64,000 nucleotides of DNA from Bacteroidales bacterium (GCA_017631875.1 JAGBSL010000020.1:1-64000); one strand, 5' to 3'; counted from the first letter of the stretch, positions 55,438 through 64,000 are shown. Numbers and translations are program-made. The notes: a model not told the origin generated them from the sequence alone.

Positions 55438-55480
55438 TTTTAAAGATTGCCACGTCGCTTGCGCTCCTCGCAATGACGTG
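55438..55480. repeat. Dispersed repeat (CGTCATTGCGAGGAGCG type), short copy
   Basis: TTTTAAAGATTGCCACGTC, then CGCTTGCGCTCCTCGCAATGACGT, immediately upstream of the second S46 gene. The half ATTGCCACGTC is imperfectly complementary to GACGTGGCAAT of other copies. Longer relatives lie at 59121 and 61988. Confidence 0.7.
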
Positions 55481-55498
55481 TGTACTGTCTTATATTAA

Positions 55499-57511
55499 CT
55501 ATTCAGTAAATTCATAAACACTGCCCTGAGCCTTGAAGCTGAGCTTGGCAGGCTCCTGACGCACGTCGTCAGCCTTGTAGGTGATTGTCCATGTCTCCAT
55601 GGTCATGAGCTCCCAAAGCTTCTCAGGAGTCATAGGCTCCGCATATCTGATCTGGATTGCAGGCTGAAGGTCCTTGTTGAGGTCCAGATACACACCGATC
55701 ACACCCTCATGAGTTGAAAGATGGTTGCTCAGGAACGGCATGTTGCGCAGGATGATAGGCTTCTCGTAGTTCTTGTCCACGATCTCATATACATACTGCT
55801 GCTTGCCCTCAGCAGCCGCAATGCGGCTCTTCCACTGCACGCGGAACGGATTGAACATCTTCCTGATGAACTCCTCTGTGCTGATGTAAGAAACGCCGTC
55901 CTCCAGCTCCACGAACTTATAATCCACCTCGATGATCTTCTCGCCGCCGCCATGAACAGGCATCACAAGCTCCTTCTTCTCCACAATCTCCTCGAACCAG
56001 TCCTCGTCAAGTTCCTCGGACGGATCCATGTAGACGCGGACGATAAGAGGGCAGGCGAACTCGGTCTCGATGCCGTAAAGCTTCTTGCCTGTAAGTCTGA
56101 GCTGCATTCCAAGATAGTTGATGTCCATCTTGTCATACATGCCCTCGGTGCGGATCACCACCACTTTGAGAGAGTCGCTCTCGGCTGGGTCCGGAGTCAT
56201 GATCCTGAACTTCGAAGGAACGAAAATCGCCTCCTGGATCTTGTCAGGGTTGGTCTGTGCCGGATTGTAAAGCACCTCGGCAGCGTGTCTCTTCACAAAT
56301 ACCTTGACACCATATACACCCTGGATCTTCTGGAGCTTTGCCTTGAACGCCATAGAGCTTCCGTAGCACTTTACCGAACGGAGTCCCTCGATGGTCACTG
56401 TCTCAAGCTCATCCATGTCCACCACCTTCACCATGGTGCTGTCAGGTCCCATGACCTCCATGCCCCACTTCATGTCGATGGTAGGAAGCTCGAACTTGCC
56501 GCCGGCCCACATGCCGAAGGCAATGAGGACTACGGTAAGGACAGCGGGGAGGATATTCCATAATTTACTCTTGGCCTTCGCTGTAACGCCTACCTGAAGC
56601 GCGCCTGTGTTGCATGAAGCCACGCACTCGCCGCAGAGAGTACAGTCTACAGAATCAACAGTACCCTGGCATGACTTGATGTCGATATGGTATGGACACT
56701 TCTTCATGCAGAGGCCGCAGTTGTTACATGCCGCCATGTTCTTCTGCACCTTCAGAACCTGAAGCTTAGGCTTCGCATGGAAGATCTCGAGTAGATATCC
56801 CACGAGGCAGAACGCTCCGAGAAGCACAGCCCAAGGAATGTCCGCTCCAAGCACGTCAGCAAGGTAGTATACTCCGAAGAGCACGCCGATCCACAGCCAG
56901 AACTTGAGCGTGTTCGAAATCGCTCCGAGCGGGCAGAGGTAGCGGCACCAGAACATGTCCACGAGGAAGCTGCCGAGCACCACGATGCAGATCGAAACGA
57001 TAGACATCCAGAGGGTGATCTCGCCCTTGAAACCAGTAGCGATCGCATAGTAAGGATCGAGATTCTTGCAGAAAAGCTCGCTGGCATTCACGGTAGAATA
57101 GAATATCCAGAACAGCAGTGCGTACTTCACGATGCGGAGCACCTTGTCAGCTACGGAACCGTTACGGATCTTGAGCGACTTGATGTGCATTGCATTACGT
57201 GCCTTGCTGATGAGGTCCTGCACTGTGCCCAGCGGGCAGATGAATGCGCAGAACAGCTTGCTGAAAAGCACCACAGCCGCAACCAGTGCTATACCCATCA
57301 TCACCTGAAGCGATGACATGCTGCACGGAAGGCTGTTGTTTGCCAGATATGTGGCAAGTGCCTGAAGGCCGCCCATAGGGCAGTATGCCTCAGGGTCAAC
57401 GGCCACCTCCGAAGGGATGAGGCCGGTGATGAAGACAATCAGAGCCACAAGCACTCCCCACTGGAGGAGGTACTTGGGCCAGTTTGTGATGATTGTAGAT
57501 TTCTTTGCCAT
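55499..57511 (-). CDS. Membrane polyferredoxin (NapH/NosR-like) with C-terminal HMA-like domain
   Basis: Inner-membrane electron carrier of 670 residues. The N-terminal half has about six membrane spans, with CxxxCP motifs FCAFICPLG (Cys88, Cys92) and CRYLCPLG of the NapH/NosR type. Two 4Fe-4S clusters are expected from CNNCGLCMKKCP and CTLCGECVASCNTG. One more span follows. The C-terminal half holds an HMA-like unit (GLRSVKCYGSS ... KRHAAEVLYNPAQTNPDKIQ) without the usual CxxC, and a long soluble tail not recognised. It may pass electrons across the membrane to an extracytoplasmic partner. The fimbrillin/FISUMP gene ends 8 bases before it starts, so both are in one operon. Confidence 0.85.
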   Translation of the reverse strand: MAKKSTIITNWPKYLLQWGVLVALIVFITGLIPSEVAVDPEAYCPMGGLQALATYLANNSLPCSMSSLQVMMGIALVAAVVLFSKLFCAFICPLGTVQDLISKARNAMHIKSLKIRNGSVADKVLRIVKYALLFWIFYSTVNASELFCKNLDPYYAIATGFKGEITLWMSIVSICIVVLGSFLVDMFWCRYLCPLGAISNTLKFWLWIGVLFGVYYLADVLGADIPWAVLLGAFCLVGYLLEIFHAKPKLQVLKVQKNMAACNNCGLCMKKCPYHIDIKSCQGTVDSVDCTLCGECVASCNTGALQVGVTAKAKSKLWNILPAVLTVVLIAFGMWAGGKFELPTIDMKWGMEVMGPDSTMVKVVDMDELETVTIEGLRSVKCYGSSMAFKAKLQKIQGVYGVKVFVKRHAAEVLYNPAQTNPDKIQEAIFVPSKFRIMTPDPAESDSLKVVVIRTEGMYDKMDINYLGMQLRLTGKKLYGIETEFACPLIVRVYMDPSEELDEDWFEEIVEKKELVMPVHGGGEKIIEVDYKFVELEDGVSYISTEEFIRKMFNPFRVQWKSRIAAAEGKQQYVYEIVDKNYEKPIILRNMPFLSNHLSTHEGVIGVYLDLNKDLQPAIQIRYAEPMTPEKLWELMTMETWTITYKADDVRQEPAKLSFKAQGSVYEFTE

Positions 57512-57519
57512 AAATATGA

Positions 57520-59088
57520 TTATTTATTCTTTACACAACGAAGTGATGCGCCAGCAAGGAAGTTACCGTATGCTACGGTCACCTTCTCGTTAGATGCATT
57601 GTAAGTAGGCATAAAGTAGTAGTACTGAACGTTCTTCAGGCTGCCGTCTGTGTTTGTCTGGGTCTGGTACATTGATGAACCGATCAGATAAGACATGATG
57701 CCGTACACGCCATTGAAGTTTGTAACGGTGTAGCTTCCTGTTCCGGCTGTGTTCGCCTTGTTCCTCATGCTTGCGAACTGCCAGTTCCATCCGGCCTCAG
57801 CAAGCGCTGCAAGGCTCGCACCCTTGATACCTGCATCATAATACGCGCCGTCAGGATTTACCAAAGCTGAGTTAGAACAGTGACCTACGAGACCTGTCAT
57901 CTCAGCAACGGTAGGGATGTGCCAGCCTGTAGGGCAGATACCCTGAGTTCCTTCGAATGTGGCAGCATTCTCTATTGTCACAGCCTCTACGCCGAATGCT
58001 GTAGCTGCATCATAGAGAAGTCCGAGAGTCTCTGCAAGTGCAGGATCTGCCACCTTTTCTGCATTTGAAGCAGGATACCAGATGCCTGCATCCTCTGCAG
58101 GGTCGCTTGAAACGGTCTTTCCGCGAGGGATGAAGCGGAGGTTCTCGGCCATCCATGTGTTGCCGTCAGCGAGGGTGACTGTCTTGTACTCTACTCCGTC
58201 ATAAACGAAGTAGCCCTCATGCTCTGTAAACTCTACAGGAAGGTCCTCCGAAGTAGATCCACCTTCAAAACCAACCTCTCCGCCATCTGTCCAGTTCTCG
58301 ATCTCACCTGATGCGCTCACGATCATGTTGTCCGGCAGGATGCGGGCGTTGATTGTGTACTGAGCGCCTGACTTGTATGTCGTGTTCACGAGTGTCTGAC
58401 GGATCTCTGTGCGGTTGGAAAGAGTTACGATAAGCTCAAGCGGAGCTGTCTGAGGAATCATGATCATCTGCCATGTCTTGCCGGAAACCGCCTCGTATGC
58501 TGTTGTCTGAGGACATACGGCAGGAAGAGCACCCGAGCATGGGAGCAAAGCCATGTTCTCATAATCCAGATCAACTCCAAGGGTGCCGCTGAGCACCTCG
58601 ACCTTAGCCACATCAGCACCAGACTGATTGTTGATGTTGATCACAAGCTTGGTCATGATGTGCTTGAAGACCATTGCGACAGCATTCTGTGAAGGGAGTA
58701 CACCCTTCTTTGCCGCCATCATGAAGTCAGCTGCTGCGATGCCCTCCGACTGGTCCTCATGCTGGAAGTAGGATGCAGGCGCGCCGTTCTCATTATATGG
58801 ATAGTAAGCATGGAAATCTGCTGGAGTATAAATGTCAGCATACCACTCAAGGTCGCCTGTGAAGACATCCGACGCAAACGTCATGCATTCGTTTGACGCA
58901 TAGTTCTCCGCCGCACCATTGACCTTTATGGTCAGACCGATGCGGTCACCGTTCTCGAAGTTGACCTCAGTAGCCTTTGTGATTATAGGTTCCACTTGGA
59001 TCTTTCCCGGAACCATCTGTGGCTCTACGGTCTGCTGGCAGGCCGCGAATGCAAGCGCTGCCATTACGAATGTGATGTAACGTTTCAT
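57520..59088 (-). CDS. Fimbrillin-like lipoprotein with FISUMP domain
   Basis: Lipoprotein of 522 residues; the signal ends ALAFAAC (Cys near 18). Residues about 35-270 look like the Mfa/fimbrillin-type beta fold (NFENGDRIGLTIKV, YYPYNENG, MTKLVININNQSG). The C-terminal part is a FISUMP (Fibrobacter succinogenes major paralogous) domain: YKTVTLADGNTWMAENLRF, then GICPTGWHIPT near the middle and ASLRCVKNK at the end. It could be a surface adhesin or a substrate-binding accessory to the neighbouring TonB receptor. It is followed by the polyferredoxin and preceded by a palindromic repeat. Confidence 0.8.
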   Translation of the reverse strand: MKRYITFVMAALAFAACQQTVEPQMVPGKIQVEPIITKATEVNFENGDRIGLTIKVNGAAENYASNECMTFASDVFTGDLEWYADIYTPADFHAYYPYNENGAPASYFQHEDQSEGIAAADFMMAAKKGVLPSQNAVAMVFKHIMTKLVININNQSGADVAKVEVLSGTLGVDLDYENMALLPCSGALPAVCPQTTAYEAVSGKTWQMIMIPQTAPLELIVTLSNRTEIRQTLVNTTYKSGAQYTINARILPDNMIVSASGEIENWTDGGEVGFEGGSTSEDLPVEFTEHEGYFVYDGVEYKTVTLADGNTWMAENLRFIPRGKTVSSDPAEDAGIWYPASNAEKVADPALAETLGLLYDAATAFGVEAVTIENAATFEGTQGICPTGWHIPTVAEMTGLVGHCSNSALVNPDGAYYDAGIKGASLAALAEAGWNWQFASMRNKANTAGTGSYTVTNFNGVYGIMSYLIGSSMYQTQTNTDGSLKNVQYYYFMPTYNASNEKVTVAYGNFLAGASLRCVKNK

Positions 59089-59120
59089 AATTTTATGTTT
59101 TAGTTTTGTTTCTCATTATA

Positions 59121-59267
59121 CAGATTGCCACGTCAGGACTTCGTCCTTCCTCGCAATGACGTATCCTCCTCATTAATCAAATGTTCAGTACCACGTCATT
59201 CTTTCGCATGCGCTTCAGCGACTTCGTCGATGAGCGAGGAGCGTCAGCGACGTGGCAATCTTTAAAA
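59121..59267. repeat. Long palindromic dispersed repeat between two operon genes
   Basis: Begins CAGATTGCCACGTCAGGAC and ends GACGTGGCAATCTTTAAAA, with internal CCTCGCAATGACGT and ACGTCATTC. The ends pair as an inverted repeat. The stop codon of the barrel gene (59262-59264, minus) lies inside its end. Confidence 0.7.
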
Positions 59268-60758
59268 TGTCATACCGATGGCTATACCTGCATTATAGCG
59301 GTTCGGACTGGAGATGTACTTAAGGTCAAAGCCATGGAGCCATGTTGCTTCGGCTTCGGCGTAGAGACCTTTCCAGAAGTTCCATCTCAAAGACAGTCCG
59401 AGGCTCATGCGTGCCGCTGTCTCATATTCCATGTGTCTGTCGTACCACTCCTGAAGTCTGTACGGCGATGTCTGGACTCCCGAATCCTCAGATGTCATCC
59501 AATCCTCTTCGGAAACTTTTCCGCCCGCATATCCAGCCTTCACGGCAAGGTCAAATGCACCTATATATGTCTTCACGCGCACATCTGCGCCATATTTCAT
59601 CAGCGACTGTGCCGATACGTACGGGTACATCTGAGATGCCGTTTCCATGTGGTTATCCACATGAGCCGAAGCCAGCACCTCCACCTTCTCCGATACATAT
59701 TCATATTCAGGCCTGAGCGACCATCCGCTATGGGTCTGTATCCTGTTCTGTCCATGACCGATGACCGTAGTGACTCCTCCGACAGTTACCTTCTCCAGCA
59801 CGGTCTCGTCCAATGCGCCCGCATTCCATCCGAAGTCAAGACGTGCGTAATGGCCTTGGTGCTTATATCCCAGTCGTACATCTACCGAATTGCCAGGGAA
59901 AAGGAACCAGATGAACTCCTTCTCACCGATGGTTCCGCTTGTGTGCAGATATTCCACCTCGGCAAACATACCCTTGTACTGCGCCTGCAGCGCTGCACCA
60001 TGGCTGAGGTCCTTTACAGGGAATCCCTTTACGCCGTCCTCCTCAATATGTAGCCCGCTGCCGGTCCATATAGAATAGATTCCGTACATGAGACCCTTGT
60101 CAAGGAATGCGTTGTATGACGACTCGGCGATGCCGACCTGCTCGGCCTCCACGCTCTCGCTGGTCTTCCTTAATATATAGTTCGCTCCTATAGCGAAATC
60201 ACCTCTGTGGTACATGAAGCCAGGCGACACACTCATGTCGAGCCTCCAGTTTGAGTGCCTCAGGTCCTTCCTCTTGGCCATGTTAGCAGATTCAAAATCC
60301 ATCATCGCACCTATGCGCCAACCATCTGCAACATCGTATGATATGCCTCCGTCAAAGGCGTATGTCTGCAATGTCTTGCGGCCCGGAGTGAACTCCAGCA
60401 CGTCCACAGGGTAGTATCCCGGCTTGATGAACATGGATCCGCACATGCCGTAGCCCTCGGTCTGGGTGAACGCGAACGATCCCTTCAGCGACATCTTCTC
60501 CAGGTGCTGTATGCTGGCGGTAGAAACTCCTGCGCTCCAGCCGCGCGGCGCCTGCCATGTGTCCCTGAATCCGCCGCTCTCATAGCTTCCCGAAAGCTCG
60601 GCGTATGAGCGCGAGACAGTGTCCTGGCGTATGCCGGTGACATTATTTGATGTATTCCAGATGTTGCGACGCAACATCTGATCATAAGTCTGAGCTGAAA
60701 CCCCTGCCATGCCGCACAGGAGCAGGCCCAGAACTGATATGAGCCTAATCCTATTCAT
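59262..60758 (-). CDS. Outer-membrane beta-barrel protein (DUF6850-like)
   Basis: A 498-residue barrel from the ATG at 60758, chosen because the signal peptide NRIRLISVLGLLLCGMAGVSA then follows; the reading from 60782 adds eight residues without support. The mature part is rich in alternating, aromatic-ended strands (GAALQAQYKGMFAEVEY, LSLRWNFWKGLYAEAEATWL) and ends IAIGMTF with the terminal Phe of outer-membrane barrels. I recall DUF6850 barrels next to DUF4876 lipoproteins and TonB receptors in Bacteroides. No TonB plug is present. Start overlaps the end of the DUF4876-like gene by 8 bases, so translation is coupled. Confidence 0.72.
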   Translation of the reverse strand: MNRIRLISVLGLLLCGMAGVSAQTYDQMLRRNIWNTSNNVTGIRQDTVSRSYAELSGSYESGGFRDTWQAPRGWSAGVSTASIQHLEKMSLKGSFAFTQTEGYGMCGSMFIKPGYYPVDVLEFTPGRKTLQTYAFDGGISYDVADGWRIGAMMDFESANMAKRKDLRHSNWRLDMSVSPGFMYHRGDFAIGANYILRKTSESVEAEQVGIAESSYNAFLDKGLMYGIYSIWTGSGLHIEEDGVKGFPVKDLSHGAALQAQYKGMFAEVEYLHTSGTIGEKEFIWFLFPGNSVDVRLGYKHQGHYARLDFGWNAGALDETVLEKVTVGGVTTVIGHGQNRIQTHSGWSLRPEYEYVSEKVEVLASAHVDNHMETASQMYPYVSAQSLMKYGADVRVKTYIGAFDLAVKAGYAGGKVSEEDWMTSEDSGVQTSPYRLQEWYDRHMEYETAARMSLGLSLRWNFWKGLYAEAEATWLHGFDLKYISSPNRYNAGIAIGMTF

Positions 60759-61977
60759 GCAGTGACTGTTTTTCGGTTTCATAAAAATCGTTCAGCGAGT
60801 TGTTGGTGTCCGCCAGTATCTCGTAACCCGCCTGAGCCGTAGCCTCTTCGTCCACACGCCTCATGAGGGTATGTCCGAGGAATGTGTCCGAAAGGGATAC
60901 ATAACCTGCATCAGCCGAGGCCGCCAGACGCTTCTGGTTGCTTGCTGACGTGCCGTCGAATACTTCCATGGCATCAAGCACCCACTCGTAAGGCACCTTC
61001 ACGACATTGTCTACGGCGTTGCCCGGAACCGGTGTGATATTCTCAGGAATGAGAACATACTCCTGGATAGTTATGCCTTCTGCGCGGAATATCACAACGG
61101 CAGGTGACGACAGTGACATGGTGTAGGCATTCGCCTTTCCTGTCTTGATGACCACGTCAAGGTATCTGTCCTGTGATATCATATTACCCGGTGCAGGGTG
61201 GAATTTGGTGTTGTCGAAGTATGTCGAATTGTAGCAGACGAAATAGTCCGGCCTGTTGAGATTGACCGACAGAGGGTACTGGGCGGCGTGGTCTATTGCT
61301 CCACGCAGACATACCACAGCATCTTCTCCCGGCTGGAGTGGGAAGTCATCTCCGTCGCCAGGGAACTGCCATACGGCCTGGATCAGCGGGATGAATTCCG
61401 GCAGAAGTCCGTCTTCCGAGATCCATGGGTTGGCTCCTGTCGAGTTGTATGGGGACAGGGTTCCGAAGCAGATGCCGTCAAGATACTGCACCTGGTAGTC
61501 GTTGTTGTGCAGGATGATGTACTGGTCAGCCTGGTAATCGCCTTCCTGCGGGAGCTTCTTGCAGCCTCCGCAGTAGAGTTCCTTGATCACTATCGAACCG
61601 GCCTTCGATATGGATAGAGTCAGTGCCAAAGTATGATCGTGCCCCGAAATCACCACCTTGTCTGCTGAGGCATTGAACACGTCCGAGCCGTCGCGCCCGC
61701 TGAGGGTCACCCTGTAGAGTCCGTTCGGAAGGGTGAATGTCGCCGTACCGTCAGCGCCTGTCTGTGACACATACCTGCTGCCGGTGTTCATGTCCTCGAC
61801 CCTGACTTCCGCGCCTATTATATTGGGGCCACTACTCGTGGCGTGCCCAAAATTCTCCGAGCTTTTGGGCACAACGGTGAGCACGTGCATCCCTTCCTCG
61901 TAAGGGTTGACGTGCCTTATGTCTGCGCATGAGACCGCAGCCAGGACTATGGACAGTATGTATAGTAGTCGTTTCAT
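60751..61977 (-). CDS. DUF4876-like surface lipoprotein
   Basis: Lipoprotein of 408 residues from the ATG at 61977; seven more residues are possible but precede the signal peptide. The signal ends VLAAVSC (Cys near 17). Residues about 30-140 form a prealbumin/carboxypeptidase-regulatory-like beta domain (AEVRVEDMNTGSRYVSQTGA, TFTLPNGLYRVTLSG). The rest starts at IVIKELYCGGCKKL and looks like the DUF4876 region, with repeated loops such as YIILHNNDYQVQYLDGI. The CGGC pair could bind a metal or form a disulfide. It lies between the TonB receptor and the barrel in one operon; a ligand-binding role is inferred. Confidence 0.72.
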   Translation of the reverse strand: MKRLLYILSIVLAAVSCADIRHVNPYEEGMHVLTVVPKSSENFGHATSSGPNIIGAEVRVEDMNTGSRYVSQTGADGTATFTLPNGLYRVTLSGRDGSDVFNASADKVVISGHDHTLALTLSISKAGSIVIKELYCGGCKKLPQEGDYQADQYIILHNNDYQVQYLDGICFGTLSPYNSTGANPWISEDGLLPEFIPLIQAVWQFPGDGDDFPLQPGEDAVVCLRGAIDHAAQYPLSVNLNRPDYFVCYNSTYFDNTKFHPAPGNMISQDRYLDVVIKTGKANAYTMSLSSPAVVIFRAEGITIQEYVLIPENITPVPGNAVDNVVKVPYEWVLDAMEVFDGTSASNQKRLAASADAGYVSLSDTFLGHTLMRRVDEEATAQAGYEILADTNNSLNDFYETEKQSLHE

Positions 61978-61987
61978 TTCTATTAAA

Positions 61988-62197
61988 CAGATTGCCACGT
62001 CAGGACTTTGTCCTTCCTCGCAATGACGTATGGTGTGTTTTTATTACTCCGTCATATTGTCTGTCCTCGCAATGACGTATGGTGTGTTTTTATTACTCCG
62101 TCATGCTGTCCTTCCTCGCAATGACGTATGCTCCTCATTGTCAAATGTTCCTTACCACGTCATTGCGAGGAGCGTCAGCGACGTGGCAATCTTTAAA
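61988..62197. repeat. Long dispersed repeat containing a 49-bp tandem repeat
   Basis: Starts CAGATTGCCACGTCAGGAC and ends GACGTGGCAATCTTTAAA. Inside, a 49-bp unit starting TCCTCGCAATGACGTATGG is repeated at 62015 and 62064, with a truncated third start at 62113. The stop codon of the TonB receptor (62193-62195, minus) lies in its end. Confidence 0.75.
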
Positions 62198-64000
62198 ACT
62201 TCAACCTGCAGGTCAGGCCGTAGTAGAAGGCAGGAGTGAAGATTGCTCCCACGCCTGTCGCCATCGACTTGACATATGGTCGTGAATTCGTAAAGTTATT
62301 CGCAAAGAATGACAGCGACACATGATCGCCGATCTCCTTTGTTATGCTCAGGTTCGCCGACATGTACATTCCATATCCGTCCTGCGCGAACGTATAGATG
62401 TTGTCTGACTTCAGTATGAGGTTAGAAAAGTCAGGATCAGCAGCCTGCGCCGCCGTAAATGGGTGCACATTCCCGTCCAGGTCCATATATGACACCGGAT
62501 AGATTGCTGTGTACGACTTTCCGTCGTAGATGTTGCCTCCTGTCGGATTGTTGTCGGTCTCAGACACTGTGAACGCATATTCGGCGCCGTTGTACTGCGA
62601 CAGGTTGCGGCTTCGGCGCAGCAGCGTCGCCTCCAGACGGCAGGTGATGATGATTCTCGCCTGCGGGATGTGGGTTATCGCAGTGAGGTTGGCGTTGAGG
62701 TTATGCGTAATCTTTCCGTTTGTCACGGAGTCGTCGTTTCCGCCGTTGGCATAGATTCCCACATACTGATACGATCTGTCGGCAAGGGTAGTGTGTGACC
62801 ATCCTTTCTGGTAATATGCCGACAGCTGCTCGTTGAGGTATTTGGTGTAAGTGTAAGCCGCGTCAAGACGGAATGTCGTCTTCAACGGCTTGATCTCAGG
62901 GAACTCGACGACAAGTTCGGCTCCGGCTCTCTTGACGTCAGCTCCGTTGTTCTGCTTGGTGGATTTTGCAAAGGTCCTGTCGGTGACCTTCACATCCATA
63001 GGGGTCCAGTACTCGTCCTGCGAGCCTCGCACATACATCATTCCGGTCTGAGAGTCCACCTTTATCTGCGGATTGTCCGGCATCACGAACCCATCCGGAC
63101 GCTGGAGTATGTCATATGAATACGGCTCATATACATTCAGGAAGTTGTATGGGCCCTTGGTCACATTGTAGAAACCCACAAGAGATACCTTCATGTCTGC
63201 GAAGGCAGCATCGATGCCTACCTCTGAATTGCTGTTGCGCTGCCAGCGCAGGTCAGGGTTGTATGTGACTGTATATGGCTGAGTATAATAGATATAGCTT
63301 GCCTTGTCGCCGTATGAGAATCCGAAGGTCTGGATGTCCCTGTACTCCTGCTTAGGGTAAAGGATGTAGTATGAAGGGAGTTTCTCGGTGATTCCCCAGC
63401 CTCCTCTGATAGAGAAACCCTCGGTCAGCTGCCACTTGGCGTTGAATCGTGGCGAGAGTGTGGTCTTGTTGTTATACAGCGAGTTCTTTATGAACACATT
63501 TTCCAGTCGGAGACCGGCCATGATCTCCAGCTTTGTGGTCGCAACAGGAATGGTCAGCAGCTCCTCTGCATAAATCGAGAGGTTGTGCATGAACGGATAA
63601 TCCGTATATGGTCGAGGTCTGTAGCCGTTTGCGGCAAGAGCCGGGTCTTCATAATATTCTCCCTGGCCTACGTTGCCGTTCGCCTTCCACTGCACTCCGG
63701 CCTTCAGGAGACTCTTCCAGTCGTCCCAGCGCTTGTTCCAGTTGTACTTGAGCGATGCCGCGAAATCCAGTTCCTTTGAGTCTGTGATCTGGTCAGAGAA
63801 ATATGTCAGCGGCAGCTGGTCTGCAAGGAAATATCCCGGCAGCTCGGCATGCACTGCAGGCTGGTTCGAGGCGTATGACTCGTATTTGTGGAATCTGTAG
63901 AGATTGTCGTTGAAGTTGACCGAGGCGTCAAACTTGAGGCTGGTGATCCATGACCTGTTGAGCATCCAGTTCAGCGAGGTGTTCGCCCTGAATGCGTTGT
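62193..64000 (-). CDS. TonB-dependent outer-membrane receptor, 5' end cut by window
   Basis: C-terminal barrel part of a TonB-dependent receptor. The frame is open through base 64000, so only the last 602 residues are present and the plug lies outside. Barrel strands with aromatic girdles are plain (YNWNKRWDDWKSLLKAGVQW, GFSIRGGWGITEKLPSYYIL), and FGFSYGDKASYIYYTQPY looks like an outer loop edge. It ends GLTCRLKF with the terminal Phe. It is the first visible gene of the minus-strand cluster. The substrate is unknown; no SusD-like partner follows, so a metal complex, cofactor or peptide is as likely as a glycan. Confidence 0.88.
   Translation of the reverse strand, partial: NAFRANTSLNWMLNRSWITSLKFDASVNFNDNLYRFHKYESYASNQPAVHAELPGYFLADQLPLTYFSDQITDSKELDFAASLKYNWNKRWDDWKSLLKAGVQWKANGNVGQGEYYEDPALAANGYRPRPYTDYPFMHNLSIYAEELLTIPVATTKLEIMAGLRLENVFIKNSLYNNKTTLSPRFNAKWQLTEGFSIRGGWGITEKLPSYYILYPKQEYRDIQTFGFSYGDKASYIYYTQPYTVTYNPDLRWQRNSNSEVGIDAAFADMKVSLVGFYNVTKGPYNFLNVYEPYSYDILQRPDGFVMPDNPQIKVDSQTGMMYVRGSQDEYWTPMDVKVTDRTFAKSTKQNNGADVKRAGAELVVEFPEIKPLKTTFRLDAAYTYTKYLNEQLSAYYQKGWSHTTLADRSYQYVGIYANGGNDDSVTNGKITHNLNANLTAITHIPQARIIITCRLEATLLRRSRNLSQYNGAEYAFTVSETDNNPTGGNIYDGKSYTAIYPVSYMDLDGNVHPFTAAQAADPDFSNLILKSDNIYTFAQDGYGMYMSANLSITKEIGDHVSLSFFANNFTNSRPYVKSMATGVGAIFTPAFYYGLTCRLKF

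Noticed and set aside
55435..55473. N-terminal extension of the second S46 peptidase
   Set aside because: The extra residues are the translation of a dispersed repeat; the same peptide-like string appears in other frames wherever the repeat occurs. The signal peptide begins after it.
59181..60053. 290-codon open frame on the plus strand
   Set aside because: It lies antisense to the outer-membrane barrel gene and begins inside a repeat; it is Cys/Arg-rich with no family resemblance.
61988..62197. Possible CRISPR array
   Set aside because: The 49-bp units are joined head to tail with no unique spacers between, and no cas gene is present.

Overview
The window is Bacteroidales DNA (Bacteroidota, most likely a gut lineage). 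The evidence is two SusC/SusD pairs in a polysaccharide utilization locus (PUL), S46 dipeptidyl-peptidases, BACON and FISUMP domains, many lipoproteins, Bacteroidales-type promoters (TTTG, about 20 bases, TAnnTTTG) and no clear Shine-Dalgarno sites. I cannot name the genus. No rRNA, tRNA, CRISPR array or transposase gene was seen. Both ends cut a gene: a GH97 glycosidase on the left and a TonB-dependent receptor on the right.

Left part (1-12.2 kb): GH97 glycosidase (partial), tryptophanase, a CotH-kinase-like lipoprotein on the minus strand, and an L-arabinose operon made of a sodium/sugar symporter, araD, araA, araB and a lipoprotein aldose 1-epimerase. Next (12.2-17.8 kb) is a minus-strand housekeeping operon: XRE regulator, rnhB, S46 peptidase, Mrp-type ATPase, MATE exporter.

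Middle (18-28 kb): an EF-G paralogue that has lost GTPase motifs (EF-G2 type), with a perfect 20-bp palindrome over its promoter. It is followed by a 485-bp non-coding stretch full of palindromes, a flavodoxin-like protein, ksgA with a small secreted protein, a DMT transporter, aspS and a surface lipoprotein.

PUL (28.2-53.1 kb): a beta-mannan/glucomannan locus. It contains cellobiose 2-epimerase, an AraC regulator, GH5_7 mannanase, two SusC/SusD pairs, a surface glycan-binding protein with duplicated modules, GH5_4-like glucanase, GH26 mannanase, GH130 mannosylglucose phosphorylase, a GPH sugar transporter, GH94 cellobiose phosphorylase and a second GH5 glucanase. The inferred route is surface cutting, SusCD import, inner-membrane uptake of disaccharides, epimerization of mannobiose to mannosylglucose, then phosphorolysis by GH130 and of cellobiose by GH94.

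Right part (53.3-64 kb, minus strand): TonB receptor, DUF4876-like lipoprotein, outer-membrane barrel, fimbrillin/FISUMP lipoprotein, membrane polyferredoxin with an HMA-like tail, and a second S46 peptidase. This looks like one envelope system of unknown substrate. Its gene boundaries carry palindromic repeats that supply the stop codons of two barrel genes. A second repeat family with a TTTAAAGG core occurs three times, and two of its copies flank the last GH5 gene.
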